A stretch of 64,000 nucleotides of DNA from Ignavibacteria bacterium (GCA_025612375.1 JAAXKN010000015.1:28945-92944); one strand, 5' to 3'. Counted from the first letter of the stretch, positions 24,668 to 33,600 are shown. Numbers and translations: made by a program. Notes: generated by a model not told the origin, from the sequence alone.

Positions 24668-25753
24668 TTAAACAATGCTCTTCTTTTTCTTTTCGTTTTT
24701 GACCTTAAAAATGTATGCCAGTATCTGAGCCACGGCCTTAAAGAGTTCAGCCGGAATCTCGTCGCCGATTTCACAGTTCTTATAAAGGGCTCGTGCGAGC
24801 TGAATGTCTTCGTGCAAAGGAACGCCGTTTTCCGTGGCGACTTTCTTTATTTTCTGTGCAAGCTCATCCATACCTTTTGCAATAACCTTGGGAGCTGAAT
24901 CCTTGCCCAGGTCATATTTAAGTGCAACTGCAAAGTGAGTAGGGTTAGTAATGACCACGTCTGCCTTCGGCAGCTCTTTCATCATTCTTGCCCTTGCCTG
25001 CTTCATCTGTATAGACCTGATCTTGCCTTTTATCTCCGGGTTGCCGTCGCTTTCACGCATTTCCTCTTTAACTTCCTGTTTGGTCATCATCATATCCTGC
25101 CTGAATTTGTACTTCTGAAAAGCAAAATCCGCGGCTGCAATAAGCGCGTAGCACAAGGAAACCTTCCACAGGAGCGTATAGGCCGCCTCAATCATAAAGT
25201 TTACCAGGTCGTCGATCTGGTAGTTGACCAGCCCGATGGCAGAGAGTATAAAATCCTTAAGAACCCAGTATGTAAAAAGACCCACAACAATAAGCTTAAG
25301 AAGCGACTTCCCCACTTCAACGATCGACCTTGAGGAGAAGAACAGGCTCTTAAGGTTTGTTACAGGGTTAAACTTTGAAAACTTGGGTGCCAGTGCCTGA
25401 GGGCTGAAGCGGAAGCCGATCTGCCCGTAGCTGGCTATAACAGCAACTGCAACGAGCCCTCCGAATATGGGGCCGAGCGTTGCGATAAAAAAACTAATTC
25501 CTTTATAGGCATATTCGGAAATCTGGTCCTTCTCGAGCGTCAGTTTATCCAGGCCGCCGAAAATGCTGATTGCCATGGTGCTTATATTTTCACCAAGATG
25601 CCTGTGCATCATAAAAACCAGGAGAAGCCCCGCAGAAAACACCGCAAAGGAGTTGATCTCGATGCTTTTTGCTACCTGCCCTTTTTGCCTCGAGTCGCCG
25701 AGCTTTTTACTCGAGGCTTGTTCGGTTTTTTCCTGTCCGTCCGCTTCAGCCAT
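24668..25753 (-). CDS. flhB: Flagellar export specificity switch FlhB
   Basis: A 361-residue membrane protein with four transmembrane helices (about residues 30-215) and a cytoplasmic domain. It carries the self-cleavage motif NPTH at 270-273 (VVITNPTHFAVALKYD), the cut that switches export from hook to filament subunits. The N-terminal EKTEQASSKKLGDSRQKGQ is the conserved family opening. The C-terminal tail (KNEKKKKSIV) is short. Six base pairs separate it from fliR upstream and 3 bp from flhA downstream. Length and motif are as in well-studied FlhB proteins, so normal function is expected. Confidence 0.97.
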   Translation of the reverse strand: MAEADGQEKTEQASSKKLGDSRQKGQVAKSIEINSFAVFSAGLLLVFMMHRHLGENISTMAISIFGGLDKLTLEKDQISEYAYKGISFFIATLGPIFGGLVAVAVIASYGQIGFRFSPQALAPKFSKFNPVTNLKSLFFSSRSIVEVGKSLLKLIVVGLFTYWVLKDFILSAIGLVNYQIDDLVNFMIEAAYTLLWKVSLCYALIAAADFAFQKYKFRQDMMMTKQEVKEEMRESDGNPEIKGKIRSIQMKQARARMMKELPKADVVITNPTHFAVALKYDLGKDSAPKVIAKGMDELAQKIKKVATENGVPLHEDIQLARALYKNCEIGDEIPAELFKAVAQILAYIFKVKNEKKKKSIV

Positions 25754-25759
25754 ATCGTG

Positions 25760-26536
25760 CTAACTTCCCATTGCTTTTATCAGGTCGTAGAGACTGTTTT
25801 CATAGCTTTCCATTATGCCTTTGAAAAAATACATATAAATGGGCAGAACGAAAATTAAAAGAAGGAGGCCTATACCTATCTTCAACGGCTGCGTAACAAA
25901 GTAAATCTGCATCTGGGGTATAATCCTGGCTAAAATGCCTTCTGCCAGATGGACAAGAAAAAAGGATACCATTACGGGAGAGGCAATTTTAACCGCAATA
26001 ACAAAGACGGATGCCGTATACCTGATAAAAATGTCAAATGCCGGCTGAGTAAGTGTGTACTTCCCGAGGGGAATTATCCTGAAGGAAGATACAACTGCCC
26101 TAATTATGTAATGGTGCCCGTTTATTAAAAAGAAAATCAGTATTGCAAATACGTTTAACACTTCGCCGATAACGTTGCTCTCGGTTTCCTGAAGAGGGTT
26201 AAGAGCGCTGGCCATATTAAGACCCATGTCGTTTCCGATGAGCATACCAGCAAAAGAGAAGCCGTAGAAGACCAGGTTCAGGCTGAAGCCTATTATGAGT
26301 CCTGTTACCACTTCCTTAAGGCCGTAGAAGGCCAGGTTAAAGAGGTCCGGTTCAATCTGTATTTTTGCCGTGTTCAGCGTCAGGAACGTAATATAAGCTA
26401 TGATTCCGGCCAGGAATACCTTTGCAATTGCGGGGAAAGCCTGGTTGCCGAAAATGGGAGCCGTTCCAAAGACCGCAATAATCCTTAAGAATATCAGGAA
26501 AGTAATTACAAAGTCATTTACCAGTATGTCGGTCAT
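25760..26536 (-). CDS. fliR: Flagellar export protein FliR
   Basis: A 258-residue protein with six hydrophobic segments, the expected topology of FliR, part of the FliP5-Q4-R1 export pore. Segments such as FLIFLRIIAVFGTAPIFGN near the N-terminus and IGFSLNLVFYGFSFAGMLIGNDMG in the middle (quoted in parts, the latter spanning about residues 78-101) are characteristic. The C-terminus (MYFFKGIMESYENSLYDLI) faces FlhB. Its start overlaps the fliQ stop by 4 bp. In some species FliR and FlhB are fused; here they are separate but adjacent. Confidence 0.93.
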   Translation of the reverse strand: MTDILVNDFVITFLIFLRIIAVFGTAPIFGNQAFPAIAKVFLAGIIAYITFLTLNTAKIQIEPDLFNLAFYGLKEVVTGLIIGFSLNLVFYGFSFAGMLIGNDMGLNMASALNPLQETESNVIGEVLNVFAILIFFLINGHHYIIRAVVSSFRIIPLGKYTLTQPAFDIFIRYTASVFVIAVKIASPVMVSFFLVHLAEGILARIIPQMQIYFVTQPLKIGIGLLLLIFVLPIYMYFFKGIMESYENSLYDLIKAMGS

Positions 26537-26802
26537 TTTACCACAGTACTGAACATGTTGACGAGCCTGAGCGTAATAGCTATCATTTTATCCATCATCC
26601 AGGGCAGAAGCAGTATAATTGCGACCGCGGTGACGAGTATTTTGGGAACAAAAGTCAGCGTTGCCTCCTGGATTGAGGTTGCAGCCTGGAAGATAGAAAT
26701 AAAGATACCGACCAGGAGCGAAATGCCCAGAATCGGCAGTAAAATTATAAATGTTGTATAAAATACGTCTGTCAGTATTTCTACTATCAGTTCTTCTGTC
26801 AT
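26533..26802 (-). CDS. fliQ: Flagellar export protein FliQ
   Basis: An 89-residue protein with two transmembrane hairpin segments (about residues 13-40 and 52-75), matching FliQ in size and position. The conserved loop reads SIFQAATSIQEATLTFVPK, which is the family signature. FliQ subunits form part of the helical export pore with FliP and FliR. The start codon overlaps the fliP stop by one base (TAATG), and its end overlaps fliR by 4 bp, so the three pore genes are tightly coupled and in the usual order. Confidence 0.95.
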   Translation of the reverse strand: MTEELIVEILTDVFYTTFIILLPILGISLLVGIFISIFQAATSIQEATLTFVPKILVTAVAIILLLPWMMDKMIAITLRLVNMFSTVVK

Positions 26803-27560
26803 TATCCAAAACTCCTTACTACAGATCCGATAATTAAATTCCAGCCGTCGACCAGTATGAACAAAAGAATCTTAAACGGGAGCGAGACGAGCATCGGGGG
26901 CAGCATCATCATACCCATACTCATCAGCACGCTTGAGACTATCATGTCCACCATCAAAAACGGGATAAAGAGGAAAAAACCTATAATAAAGCCCGCTCTA
27001 AGTTCGCTGATTGCAAAAGCCGGGACGAGGACGTATGTGGGCAGGTCCTGTCTTGTCCTCGGGCGTTCGAGGTGAGAAAGCCCCAGGAAAAGCTCCAGGT
27101 CGGCATCTCTTACGTTTCTGAACATAAACTCTCTTATAGGCTCAATGCCCTTGTCGTATGCAGCCTCCATGGTCATTTTGCCGTCCATGTAAGGCTTAAT
27201 GGCGTCATTGTTTACTTTTGTCCATGTAGGTGCCATGATAAAAAACGTTATAAAGAGCGCCACGCCTGCAAGCATCTGCGAAGGGGGCATCTGCTGAGTG
27301 CCGAGTGCGGTCTTAAGAAAATGGAACACAATGATCAGCCTCAGGTAAGAGGTGGTCATAATCATTATTGAAGGAGCAAGCGACAGCACTGTAAGGAGGA
27401 TCAGCATCTGCATTGTCACAGATACGTCCTTCGGGCTGTCAGCCGTTCCGACGTCAATTCCTATTTTAGGCAGCGGAATGGTCTTAGCCTGGGCAAAACT
27501 TACGTCACTGAATAAAGAAAGTGTAATGAAGAGGAGAACTACAGCAGTAAAAACTTTCAT
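26802..27560 (-). CDS. fliP: Flagellar export protein FliP
   Basis: A 252-residue protein with a cleavable signal peptide (about residues 1-23, ending DVSFAQA), as is usual for FliP, and four further hydrophobic segments. Family hallmarks are MMTTSYLRLIIVFHFLKTAL (shown as a core), LGTQQMPPSQMLAGVALF and the C-terminal VDMIVSSVLMSMGMMMLPP. FliP forms the pentameric base of the export pore. It overlaps fliO by 4 bp upstream and fliQ by 1 bp downstream. Length is typical. Confidence 0.96.
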   Translation of the reverse strand: MKVFTAVVLLFITLSLFSDVSFAQAKTIPLPKIGIDVGTADSPKDVSVTMQMLILLTVLSLAPSIMIMTTSYLRLIIVFHFLKTALGTQQMPPSQMLAGVALFITFFIMAPTWTKVNNDAIKPYMDGKMTMEAAYDKGIEPIREFMFRNVRDADLELFLGLSHLERPRTRQDLPTYVLVPAFAISELRAGFIIGFFLFIPFLMVDMIVSSVLMSMGMMMLPPMLVSLPFKILLFILVDGWNLIIGSVVRSFG

Positions 27561-27919
27561 TTCATACCCAAATTTTTTTTCAATATCTCAACAAAATTAT
27601 CCTTAAAGTTGTCTTTGAAATCGTTTCTGGCAGTCTCTTCTTCAACCAGCCGTGCTGTTACCGAGCTGTTGAGTTCCTGCAAAAGATTAATCGAGTTGTC
27701 GCTTACGCCAAGAACCAGTACCTTGTCGTGCACCTGAACCACCTGAATGTACTTTTTAGGCAGTATCATCTGGGTGCTGAGCACCTTTATTTTTACTAAT
27801 TTTTTTGTACTTTTATCAAACGTAAAGAAATATTTCCTGGCCAGGTAGAGTGTTCCGTACATGAGTCCCAGGATTAAGATCAGCAGAAAAATTATTTTTA
27901 ATATATTCCAGAATTCCAT
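27557..27919 (-). CDS. fliO: FliO-like flagellar assembly factor
   Basis: A 120-residue protein with one N-terminal transmembrane helix (about residues 6-27) followed by a short cytoplasmic beta-domain (VKIKVLSTQMILPKKYIQVV, then DKVLVLGVSDNSINLLQEL). This architecture and its place between fliN and fliP identify it as FliO, the scaffold that helps FliP assemble. FliO sequences are poorly conserved, so the call depends on context as much as on sequence. It starts 1 bp after the fliN stop and overlaps fliP by 4 bp. The acidic/basic tail NDFKDNFKDNFVEIL contains a short tandem repeat. Confidence 0.8.
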   Translation of the reverse strand: MEFWNILKIIFLLILILGLMYGTLYLARKYFFTFDKSTKKLVKIKVLSTQMILPKKYIQVVQVHDKVLVLGVSDNSINLLQELNSSVTARLVEEETARNDFKDNFKDNFVEILKKNLGMK

Positions 27920-27920
27920 T

Positions 27921-28295
27921 TCAGGACAGTCCTTTTAACCTGTCGTTTGAGTCGACGAGGTTTGTAATTCTAATACCGAAGTGCTTGTCGATAACCACCA
28001 CTTCGCCCTCGGCAATTTTCTTATTGTTAACAAAAATGTCTACGGGCTCGCTTGCCAGCTTATCGAGTTCAATTACGTAGCCTCTTTCGAGCTCAAGAAT
28101 GTCTTTAATGAGCATCTGCGTGCGTCCGAGCTCAATGTAAACGCTAAGCTGGAGGTCCTTTAAGAATTCAAGCTTTTCATTCTGCACAGGGCTGCGGTTA
28201 TTGGATTCATCAAATTCAGTAAAATCAGCCACGCCGCCGGTAATCTGATCTCCTGAGATCTGTTCGAATTCGCTTAGTATGTCGTCAGCAGACAT
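27921..28295 (-). CDS. fliN: Flagellar motor switch protein FliN
   Basis: A 124-residue switch-complex protein. After an acidic variable N-terminus (about 1-45) it has a single SpoA domain: [40 protein letters not shown] and [17 protein letters not shown], which is textbook FliN. FliN forms the lower part of the C-ring together with FliM and binds export substrates via FliH. It follows fliM after 69 bp, the largest gap in the operon, which holds a hairpin with a UUCG loop on the opposite strand (separate entry). Confidence 0.97.
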   Translation of the reverse strand: MSADDILSEFEQISGDQITGGVADFTEFDESNNRSPVQNEKLEFLKDLQLSVYIELGRTQMLIKDILELERGYVIELDKLASEPVDIFVNNKKIAEGEVVVIDKHFGIRITNLVDSNDRLKGLS

Positions 28296-28337
28296 TTTCT
28301 TCTCCGTTTATATTCTCTTTTTATAATCAATAGTCTG

Positions 28338-28367
28338 ATCGCTTCCTTCGGGGAGCGATTTTATTTA
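28338..28367 (+). terminator. UUCG-tetraloop terminator on the plus strand, between fliM and fliN
   Basis: Read on the plus strand, ATCGCTTCC (28338-28346) pairs with GGGAGCGAT (28351-28359), one pair being a G-U, around a TTCG loop, and is followed by TTTATTT. This is the form of an intrinsic terminator, but all genes here are on the minus strand. On the minus strand the stem has a mismatch and no T-run. Confidence 0.6.
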
Positions 28368-29348
28368 AATACTTTCTTTATTTTCAACTTTGCGCGTAAT
28401 TTTCACCGCCTTGTGGCCGTTTACCGTTCCGGGCAGTCCCATAAATATAACCCTGTCGGCCACTTTAATCTTAAGCTCGTCGCCTATTATTTTATTGGTT
28501 CTCAGAATGTCGCCAATTTCCAGGTGCATCAGGTCATCGACAGAGATTGATGTTTTGCCGAATTCCACGGCCAGGTTAAGTGAAGTTTTCTGGAGGTGCT
28601 GGTTAAGAATATTCCTGGCTGTAGTGCCGTTATATTTAACGGGTCTGATTGAAGAGAGCTTCTGGTTCGACATTTTAGATAATATTGTGTCGAAGGCAAA
28701 CGTGGCAAAGCAGATATTCATAAGGTACGACTGCTCGCCTATAAAAATTTCAAATGATATAAGAAGAACGCTTTCGCTCTGTGAAGTGATCTGTGCGAAA
28801 TCGATATCGGGTTCGAAGCGTTCGACTTCAAAATCGTATTCCCCTATAATCTGCCATGCCTTTTTAAGATCCACCATGATCTTTTCAACGATCATAAAGA
28901 GCACTTTCTGCTCGATTGGGGTAATGATCTTGGACTGTTTAGTACCCATTCCGTTGCCGCCCAGGAGGCGGTCGACTAATGCAAGAGCCAGTTCGGGGCT
29001 TAATTCAAGAATGCCCTTTATGTCAGTATCCTTTATTTCAAATGTAAACAAGCAGGCTGGATTTGAGACCGAAAGCACGTATTCGGAATAGTAGATCTGG
29101 TCGACCGAGATAACGTTAATATTTACAATGGCCTGCAGCTTTGAAAGGAGGAAAGAGCTAAGGCTTTCGGAAAAGTTTTCATGGATGTTGCGTATAGTTC
29201 TGAGCTGGTTTTTGGAAATTCTGTTCGGGAGCCTGAAGTCAAAGGGAATTGCCTCCTTTTCAGGCACAGATGCCGGGGACTGTTCCCCGCCGGTCTTCAT
29301 CTTATTAAGAAGCTGATCGATTTCCTGCTGTGATAAAACTTCTGCCAT
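28365..29348 (-). CDS. fliM: Flagellar motor switch protein FliM
   Basis: A 327-residue C-ring protein. The N-terminal LSQQEIDQLLNKM is the conserved peptide that binds phosphorylated CheY, so the motor should respond to chemotaxis signals. The middle CheC-like domain (about 50-230) contains LLGGNGMG (written here as a core of DRLLGGNGMGTK), and the C-terminal SpoA domain reads VEFGKTSISVDDLMHLEIGD followed by the KVADRVIFMG segment. Length is normal. It lies 20 bp downstream of fliL and upstream of fliN. No chemotaxis genes are in this window. Confidence 0.96.
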   Translation of the reverse strand: MAEVLSQQEIDQLLNKMKTGGEQSPASVPEKEAIPFDFRLPNRISKNQLRTIRNIHENFSESLSSFLLSKLQAIVNINVISVDQIYYSEYVLSVSNPACLFTFEIKDTDIKGILELSPELALALVDRLLGGNGMGTKQSKIITPIEQKVLFMIVEKIMVDLKKAWQIIGEYDFEVERFEPDIDFAQITSQSESVLLISFEIFIGEQSYLMNICFATFAFDTILSKMSNQKLSSIRPVKYNGTTARNILNQHLQKTSLNLAVEFGKTSISVDDLMHLEIGDILRTNKIIGDELKIKVADRVIFMGLPGTVNGHKAVKITRKVENKESI

Positions 29349-29368
29349 AGCTCTTCGGGTTTATAAAC

Positions 29369-29911
29369 TTATTGGATAATAAATTTGCTGAAAAATATAT
29401 TGTTGATCCTTATGTCGGGAACGCGCGACTTAAGTGTTTTAATAATCTCTGTCTTAACTGTATCCCTGTAGGCAATGCTGCTTAACTGTGGGACAGTTTT
29501 GCTTGCAAGCGTGGTATTGACCACATCCTGAATGATCACTTTTTTTTCTTCAAATTTCTTTTTTGCTTCCTCAGCTTCTTTTTCCCCGGCAGCGATGCCG
29601 AAACCGACTGAAGTAAGGAGGAGTCTCTGGCCGTTTGTGCCTGCCGGATTTACAATCAGGTCCTCTATGGTCTCAATCGGGCCCGTCTGAATGGAAGAAG
29701 TGCTGGCTTCTCCGGTTACTTCGGTTTTCCCTTTATTAGAATCGGAGGCGCTGGCTTCCTTATCCTTTTTACTCATAAGGATATTAGCCGTAACAAAATA
29801 GACCACCACAAGCTGTACAATAAATACAGGAAGGCCTATTATTAATACTTTTGGGTTTATTCCCCCTTTTTTAGGGGTCGGTATTGCTGAAGGATCCAGT
29901 TCTTTTTCCAT
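29369..29911 (-). CDS. fliL: Flagellar basal-body-associated protein FliL
   Basis: A 180-residue protein: short cytoplasmic N-terminus with KKGG, one transmembrane helix (about residues 22-46: VLIIGLPVFIVQLVVVYFV), a Ser/Lys/Glu-rich linker, then a periplasmic stomatin-like domain (ETIEDLIVNPAGTNGQRLLL, then VGFGIAAGEKEAEEAKKKFE and the final NNIFFSKFIIQ). This is the FliL pattern; FliL strengthens stator function at the motor. It is the first gene of the flagellar operon found here; the promoter must lie in the 296-bp gap before 30208. I found only a weak sigma-54-like match there, which I rejected. Confidence 0.9.
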   Translation of the reverse strand: MEKELDPSAIPTPKKGGINPKVLIIGLPVFIVQLVVVYFVTANILMSKKDKEASASDSNKGKTEVTGEASTSSIQTGPIETIEDLIVNPAGTNGQRLLLTSVGFGIAAGEKEAEEAKKKFEEKKVIIQDVVNTTLASKTVPQLSSIAYRDTVKTEIIKTLKSRVPDIRINNIFFSKFIIQ

Positions 29912-30207
29912 TTTTTAATCTGTTTTTGCCATATTGTATGGCTATACGCATTCAATAGATATGCCATTTGCCCTTGGGGGTGCAATTCTCAGTATTTGTG
30001 CTTATTTCCCCCATTTAGGGCAAAAAAGAGTGCCCATTATTGGTTACTATTGAACAGTTGGTTATTTGTAAGTAGATGCCTCCGGGAGCGCCTGCCCGGA
30101 AATTCAATACGGGTAAAAACTAGTAGTTTGAATATTCCTGTTGAATTTGGGAAATTGGAATTAAAGGTGACAACCGCTAAATTAAGACCTTAATTTCAAA
30201 ACATTTA

Positions 30208-31056
30208 ATGGGACAGAAATCCTGGATGAAAGGAAAGTTATTATTTGTCCTTTTTGCGGTTTTCTTAAGCCTGCTTTTGGGATGCAGAACCGGATTTGTT
30301 GAAAGAAACAGACCTGAAAAGATTCTTCAGGAAGGGGATTGGCTTTCTTACCACACAAAACATTTTGATTTTTACTACCGCCCGGGCTCAAAAAGTGAAG
30401 GAAGAATTAAACTGATTGCAAACAGGCAGGAAAATAATTACCTCGACATCTTGAACCAGATGCACCTGCATGACCATAATTTCAGGGCAATTTACTTCAT
30501 TTTCAGCAGTTTTGACGAGTATGACGATATAACTGACGCGGGGCAGTTCGGAAACGGGCATGAAATCGGGAATTACGACGCAATTTACGGTGTGGACGGA
30601 TATTCCCTTTCCAATATTATGGGAAAGCATGAGCTGACCCATTTTATTGTGGACAAGTTTTTCGGAGCAGGCGCAAGAGGCCCCTATAAATGGATCATAT
30701 CTGAGGGCTTGGCAGTCTGGACAGAGGACAGCTGGGACGGGATGGATCTTTATGAGTTTGCGCGCCTCAGGATTGCCGAAGGCGACATTTCGACCCCATT
30801 TGAAATAATCCGCAACGATGAAACAGGTAATATACTGAGGAATTCGTACGCCATGGCCGGGGCTTTTACGAAATATATGATCTCAACCTACGGAATTGCA
30901 AAATATATAAGGCTTTATCAGCAGGGTAAGGGTCTCGAGGTCTTTGACCAGATATATGGGATGAGCTTATCGGACATGAATAACCAGTTTTTAACTTTTC
31001 TAACCAGTGAAAACCCGGAGCTGAAGGTGGGCGGCGTGAGGCAAACCGGGCCTTAA
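30208..31056 (+). CDS. Gluzincin-type metallopeptidase-like lipoprotein
   Basis: A 282-residue exported protein with a signal anchor and lipobox ending LLLGC (about residue 26), so likely lipid-anchored. The zinc motif HELTH (in IMGKHELTHFIVDKFF) is followed about 22 residues later by the SEGLAVW glutamate, the HExxH...E arrangement of gluzincin peptidases (the peptidase_MA-like group). A C-terminal helical region (NSYAMAGAFTKYMISTYG) is also as in that group. The second Met (MKGKLLF, 30226) is a plausible alternative start. Substrate unknown. It is divergent from the flagellar operon and convergent with the propeller protein, with a shared hairpin between. Confidence 0.75.
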   Translation: MGQKSWMKGKLLFVLFAVFLSLLLGCRTGFVERNRPEKILQEGDWLSYHTKHFDFYYRPGSKSEGRIKLIANRQENNYLDILNQMHLHDHNFRAIYFIFSSFDEYDDITDAGQFGNGHEIGNYDAIYGVDGYSLSNIMGKHELTHFIVDKFFGAGARGPYKWIISEGLAVWTEDSWDGMDLYEFARLRIAEGDISTPFEIIRNDETGNILRNSYAMAGAFTKYMISTYGIAKYIRLYQQGKGLEVFDQIYGMSLSDMNNQFLTFLTSENPELKVGGVRQTGP

Positions 31057-31059
31057 TGG

Positions 31060-31089
31060 AAAAAGCCCAAAATGTTTTAATCCGTCTTT
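31060..31089 (+). repeat. Copy 1 of a direct repeat flanking the propeller gene
   Basis: AAAAAGCCCAAAA followed by TGTTTTAA and TCCGTCTTT. It matches 33601-33633 (copy 2) except for one substitution and three single-base insertions. The two copies lie either side of the propeller gene in the same orientation. Confidence 0.6.
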
Positions 31090-31097
31090 ATTTTTCA

Positions 31098-31135
31098 ATA
31101 AAAAAGCCCTTGAAGAGTGAATTTTCAAGGGCTTT
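31098..31135 (-). terminator. Terminator shared by convergent genes
   Basis: A perfect 12-bp stem, AAAGCCCTTGAA (31103-31114) with TTCAAGGGCTTT (31124-31135), loop of 9 nt. Read on the minus strand it is followed by TTTTTT, so it is a strong terminator for the propeller gene and may also stop plus-strand transcripts. Confidence 0.8.
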
Positions 31136-31155
31136 GAATTAAATATCGCCTGATG

Positions 31156-33303
31156 CTATTTAATGAGGAGGAGTTTCTTTGAACTTCTGAACTCTCCGGC
31201 CTGAATGGAATATATATACATGCCGCTGGGGAGGTTTGAGGCGTTGAACTGAACCGTATGCATTCCGGGAGACCTGAATTCATTTGCAAGTGCTGCAACT
31301 TCTTTGCCGAGCATGTCATGAACGGTTAGTTTTACAAATCTTCCTTCGGGAATTGTAAAAGAAATCTTTGTCGACGGGTTAAACGGATTTGGGTAATTCT
31401 GGCTAAGTGAAAACATTTCTGGGTGCGAAACCTTATCTGTCTTAACTTCTGCTAATATACCTTCTCCTTTTAAGACCGAAACCCCTTTATCTGTAGCTAT
31501 CCATTTATTGCCATCTCTATCAACAGCTACTGATTTAACCAACTTAGCATCCAAACCAGAATTAGAGCTGTCAAAAACGACCCATGTCTTTCCGTCAAAC
31601 TTACCCAGGCCGTTATCCGTTCCAAGCCAGAGGTTATTCTTCTGATCAAAGCATATTGAATATATATAGTTAGAGCTTAAACCCGAATTGGTTTTATTGT
31701 ATACTGACCAGTTATTGCCGTCAAATTTGACTACTCCACTATTTTTAGTCCCAATCCATTTATTCCCTTGTTGATCTGAGGCAACTACAGTAACCAGATC
31801 CTGTGGAAGTCCTGAATTGGACTTATCATATACTGTCCACGTTGTGTCGTTATACTCAATCAGTTCCCCATATGTTGAGGTTCCAAGCCATTTATTCTCA
31901 TTCTCATCAATTAAGATGGAATTAACTATGTACATTCCTGGGAAACCGGAATTTGAGGTACTATAAAATTTCCAGTCCTGGCCGTCAAATTTTAACAGGC
32001 CGGCAGTGTAATCTATTCCAAGCCATTTATTACCCTTGGAATCTACGGCAACTGATGTTACGTAATTTCCAGGCAGCCCGAAATTTGTGCTGTTATACAC
32101 TGTCCAGGTCGTATCATCAAATCTGAAGAGGCCAAGGTCTGATCCGATCCATTTATACCCCTGAAGGTCTATTGCGATTGAAGTGATTTGTGCATTGGAG
32201 ACTCCGGTTAAAGTAGGGCGATAGACGGTCCATTCAGTTCCGTCATATTTTGTTAATACAGAATTATCTGCCATCCATTTATTATTGTGGCTGTCTATGG
32301 CAATCTGGTTGGTCCCGGTATACAGAAGACCTGAGTTGGAAGTCCTGTACACCGTCCATTTCTGGTCATCGAACCTGGAAATCCTGTAAGTTGTTCCCAC
32401 CCACTTATTCCCCTTATCATCAATTACCACAGATAAAACCTGATTTTCCGGCAGTTCGGAATTGGAGTTATTGAATACTGTCCAGTTTTTGCCGTCAAAT
32501 TTTGCAAGGCCTGCATTTGTGGCGATCCACTTATTTCCCAGGGAATCCACTGCAATTGACCGGATCCCGTTATCCGGTAATCTCGAGTTAGAAGGGTCAT
32601 ATATTGTCCATGTACTATCGTCAAATTTGACAAGTCCGGCATAGCAAGACATCCACTTATTTCCCTCTTTGTCAATTGCAAGAGTAAGAAAATTATAGTC
32701 TGGTAATCCGGAATTGGAACGGTTATATACAGTCCATGTGGTATCATTGTATTTTAACAACCCGCCTCCGTTGCAAGCAAACCATTTGTTCCCCTTTTTA
32801 TCAACTACAACAGAAATGACATATCCGACTGGAGTAATAGAACCGTTTATTTTATAGACAGTCCAGTTTTTCCCATCGAATTTAGCAGCTCTCAGGCCGT
32901 TTGCAATCCACAGATTGTCATGCTGATCCAAGGCAATCGACAAGACGTAGTTTTCCGGCAAATCCGAATTTGAAGTATTATATACGGTCCATGTAGTGTC
33001 GTTGTATTTTACGAGTCCTAAATCCGTGCCGATCCATTTATTCCCTTGGCGATCTATTGTAATTGCATTAACGTGATGTCCTGGTAAGCCGGAATTCTCA
33101 GCGCTGTAGATATCTTTTTCACCAGTCAACATATTCAATTTGGTTAGATAGTTTCCGGTTCCGATCCACAGGAATTGCCCATCAACTGCCTGGCAACTTA
33201 CAACACTTTGAGGCTTGTAGTTAATCCACTCATCTGACTGGCTATAAACAAAAGATGAAAAGAAAAGAAAAATGGAGAGAATTTTTAGAAGTTTCATCAG
33301 CAA
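31156..33303 (-). CDS. Secreted two-propeller (14-blade) protein with type IX sorting domain
   Basis: A 715-residue secreted protein. After a signal peptide (about residues 1-21, ending FVYSQ) comes a tandem array of about 14 blades of roughly 42 residues. Each contains a WTVYNxSNSGLP turn, a VxSIAIDxxGNKWIGT strand pair and a KFDG or KYNDT turn; the first blade is degenerate. These are two-component-regulator-propeller (ligand-binding) repeats, and 14 would make two seven-blade propellers. There is no histidine kinase part. The C-terminus (about 630-715) is a type IX sorting domain: LSQNYPNPFNPSTKISFTI ... LPSGMYIYSIQAG ... KLLLIK. The protein is therefore exported and cell-surface attached or released. 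Function is unknown; a cell-surface binding role is the best guess. The region is richer in AT than its neighbours. Confidence 0.88.
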   Translation of the reverse strand: MLMKLLKILSIFLFFSSFVYSQSDEWINYKPQSVVSCQAVDGQFLWIGTGNYLTKLNMLTGEKDIYSAENSGLPGHHVNAITIDRQGNKWIGTDLGLVKYNDTTWTVYNTSNSDLPENYVLSIALDQHDNLWIANGLRAAKFDGKNWTVYKINGSITPVGYVISVVVDKKGNKWFACNGGGLLKYNDTTWTVYNRSNSGLPDYNFLTLAIDKEGNKWMSCYAGLVKFDDSTWTIYDPSNSRLPDNGIRSIAVDSLGNKWIATNAGLAKFDGKNWTVFNNSNSELPENQVLSVVIDDKGNKWVGTTYRISRFDDQKWTVYRTSNSGLLYTGTNQIAIDSHNNKWMADNSVLTKYDGTEWTVYRPTLTGVSNAQITSIAIDLQGYKWIGSDLGLFRFDDTTWTVYNSTNFGLPGNYVTSVAVDSKGNKWLGIDYTAGLLKFDGQDWKFYSTSNSGFPGMYIVNSILIDENENKWLGTSTYGELIEYNDTTWTVYDKSNSGLPQDLVTVVASDQQGNKWIGTKNSGVVKFDGNNWSVYNKTNSGLSSNYIYSICFDQKNNLWLGTDNGLGKFDGKTWVVFDSSNSGLDAKLVKSVAVDRDGNKWIATDKGVSVLKGEGILAEVKTDKVSHPEMFSLSQNYPNPFNPSTKISFTIPEGRFVKLTVHDMLGKEVAALANEFRSPGMHTVQFNASNLPSGMYIYSIQAGEFRSSKKLLLIK

Positions 33304-33472
33304 CCTTATTTATTACTAAAACTGTAGAACTCTAAGTGAAAGCATGAAAGGCCATGGCTTTTTCTGCGTTTCAAGTTTAGAAAATTTGAAAGAAAAATAC
33401 AAATCAGTTTTGAGTCAGTAATTTTTAAGTTATAGTTAATTGTCTCAAAAAAATTAATCTCTCAATATATAA

Positions 33473-33504
33473 TATGGTGACGGAGGGCGATTTCGGAAAA
33501 TTTT
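33473..33504 (-). repeat. Copy A of a 32-bp intergenic repeat
   Basis: TATGGTGACG, 8 variable bases, then TTTCGGAAAATTTT. Copy B at 55314-55345 is identical in both blocks (27 of 32 overall). Both copies lie upstream of a minus-strand gene, so the element may be a leader or promoter-proximal signal; this copy is 170 bp from the start of the propeller gene. Confidence 0.55.
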
Positions 33505-33600
33505 CCTGAAAAATAAAAAAGTGAAATATTTTCATTTGGGCCACACAGAATGGCGGTTCATAAGAAGAGCGAGGGAAGTGCAAAGGAAGTGCAAAGATGC

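Noticed and set aside
29951..29966. Sigma-54-like box (TGGCAT-N5-TTGAA on the minus strand) upstream of fliL
   Set aside because: The essential GC of the -12 element is GA here. The -24 part alone is too common to support a promoter call.
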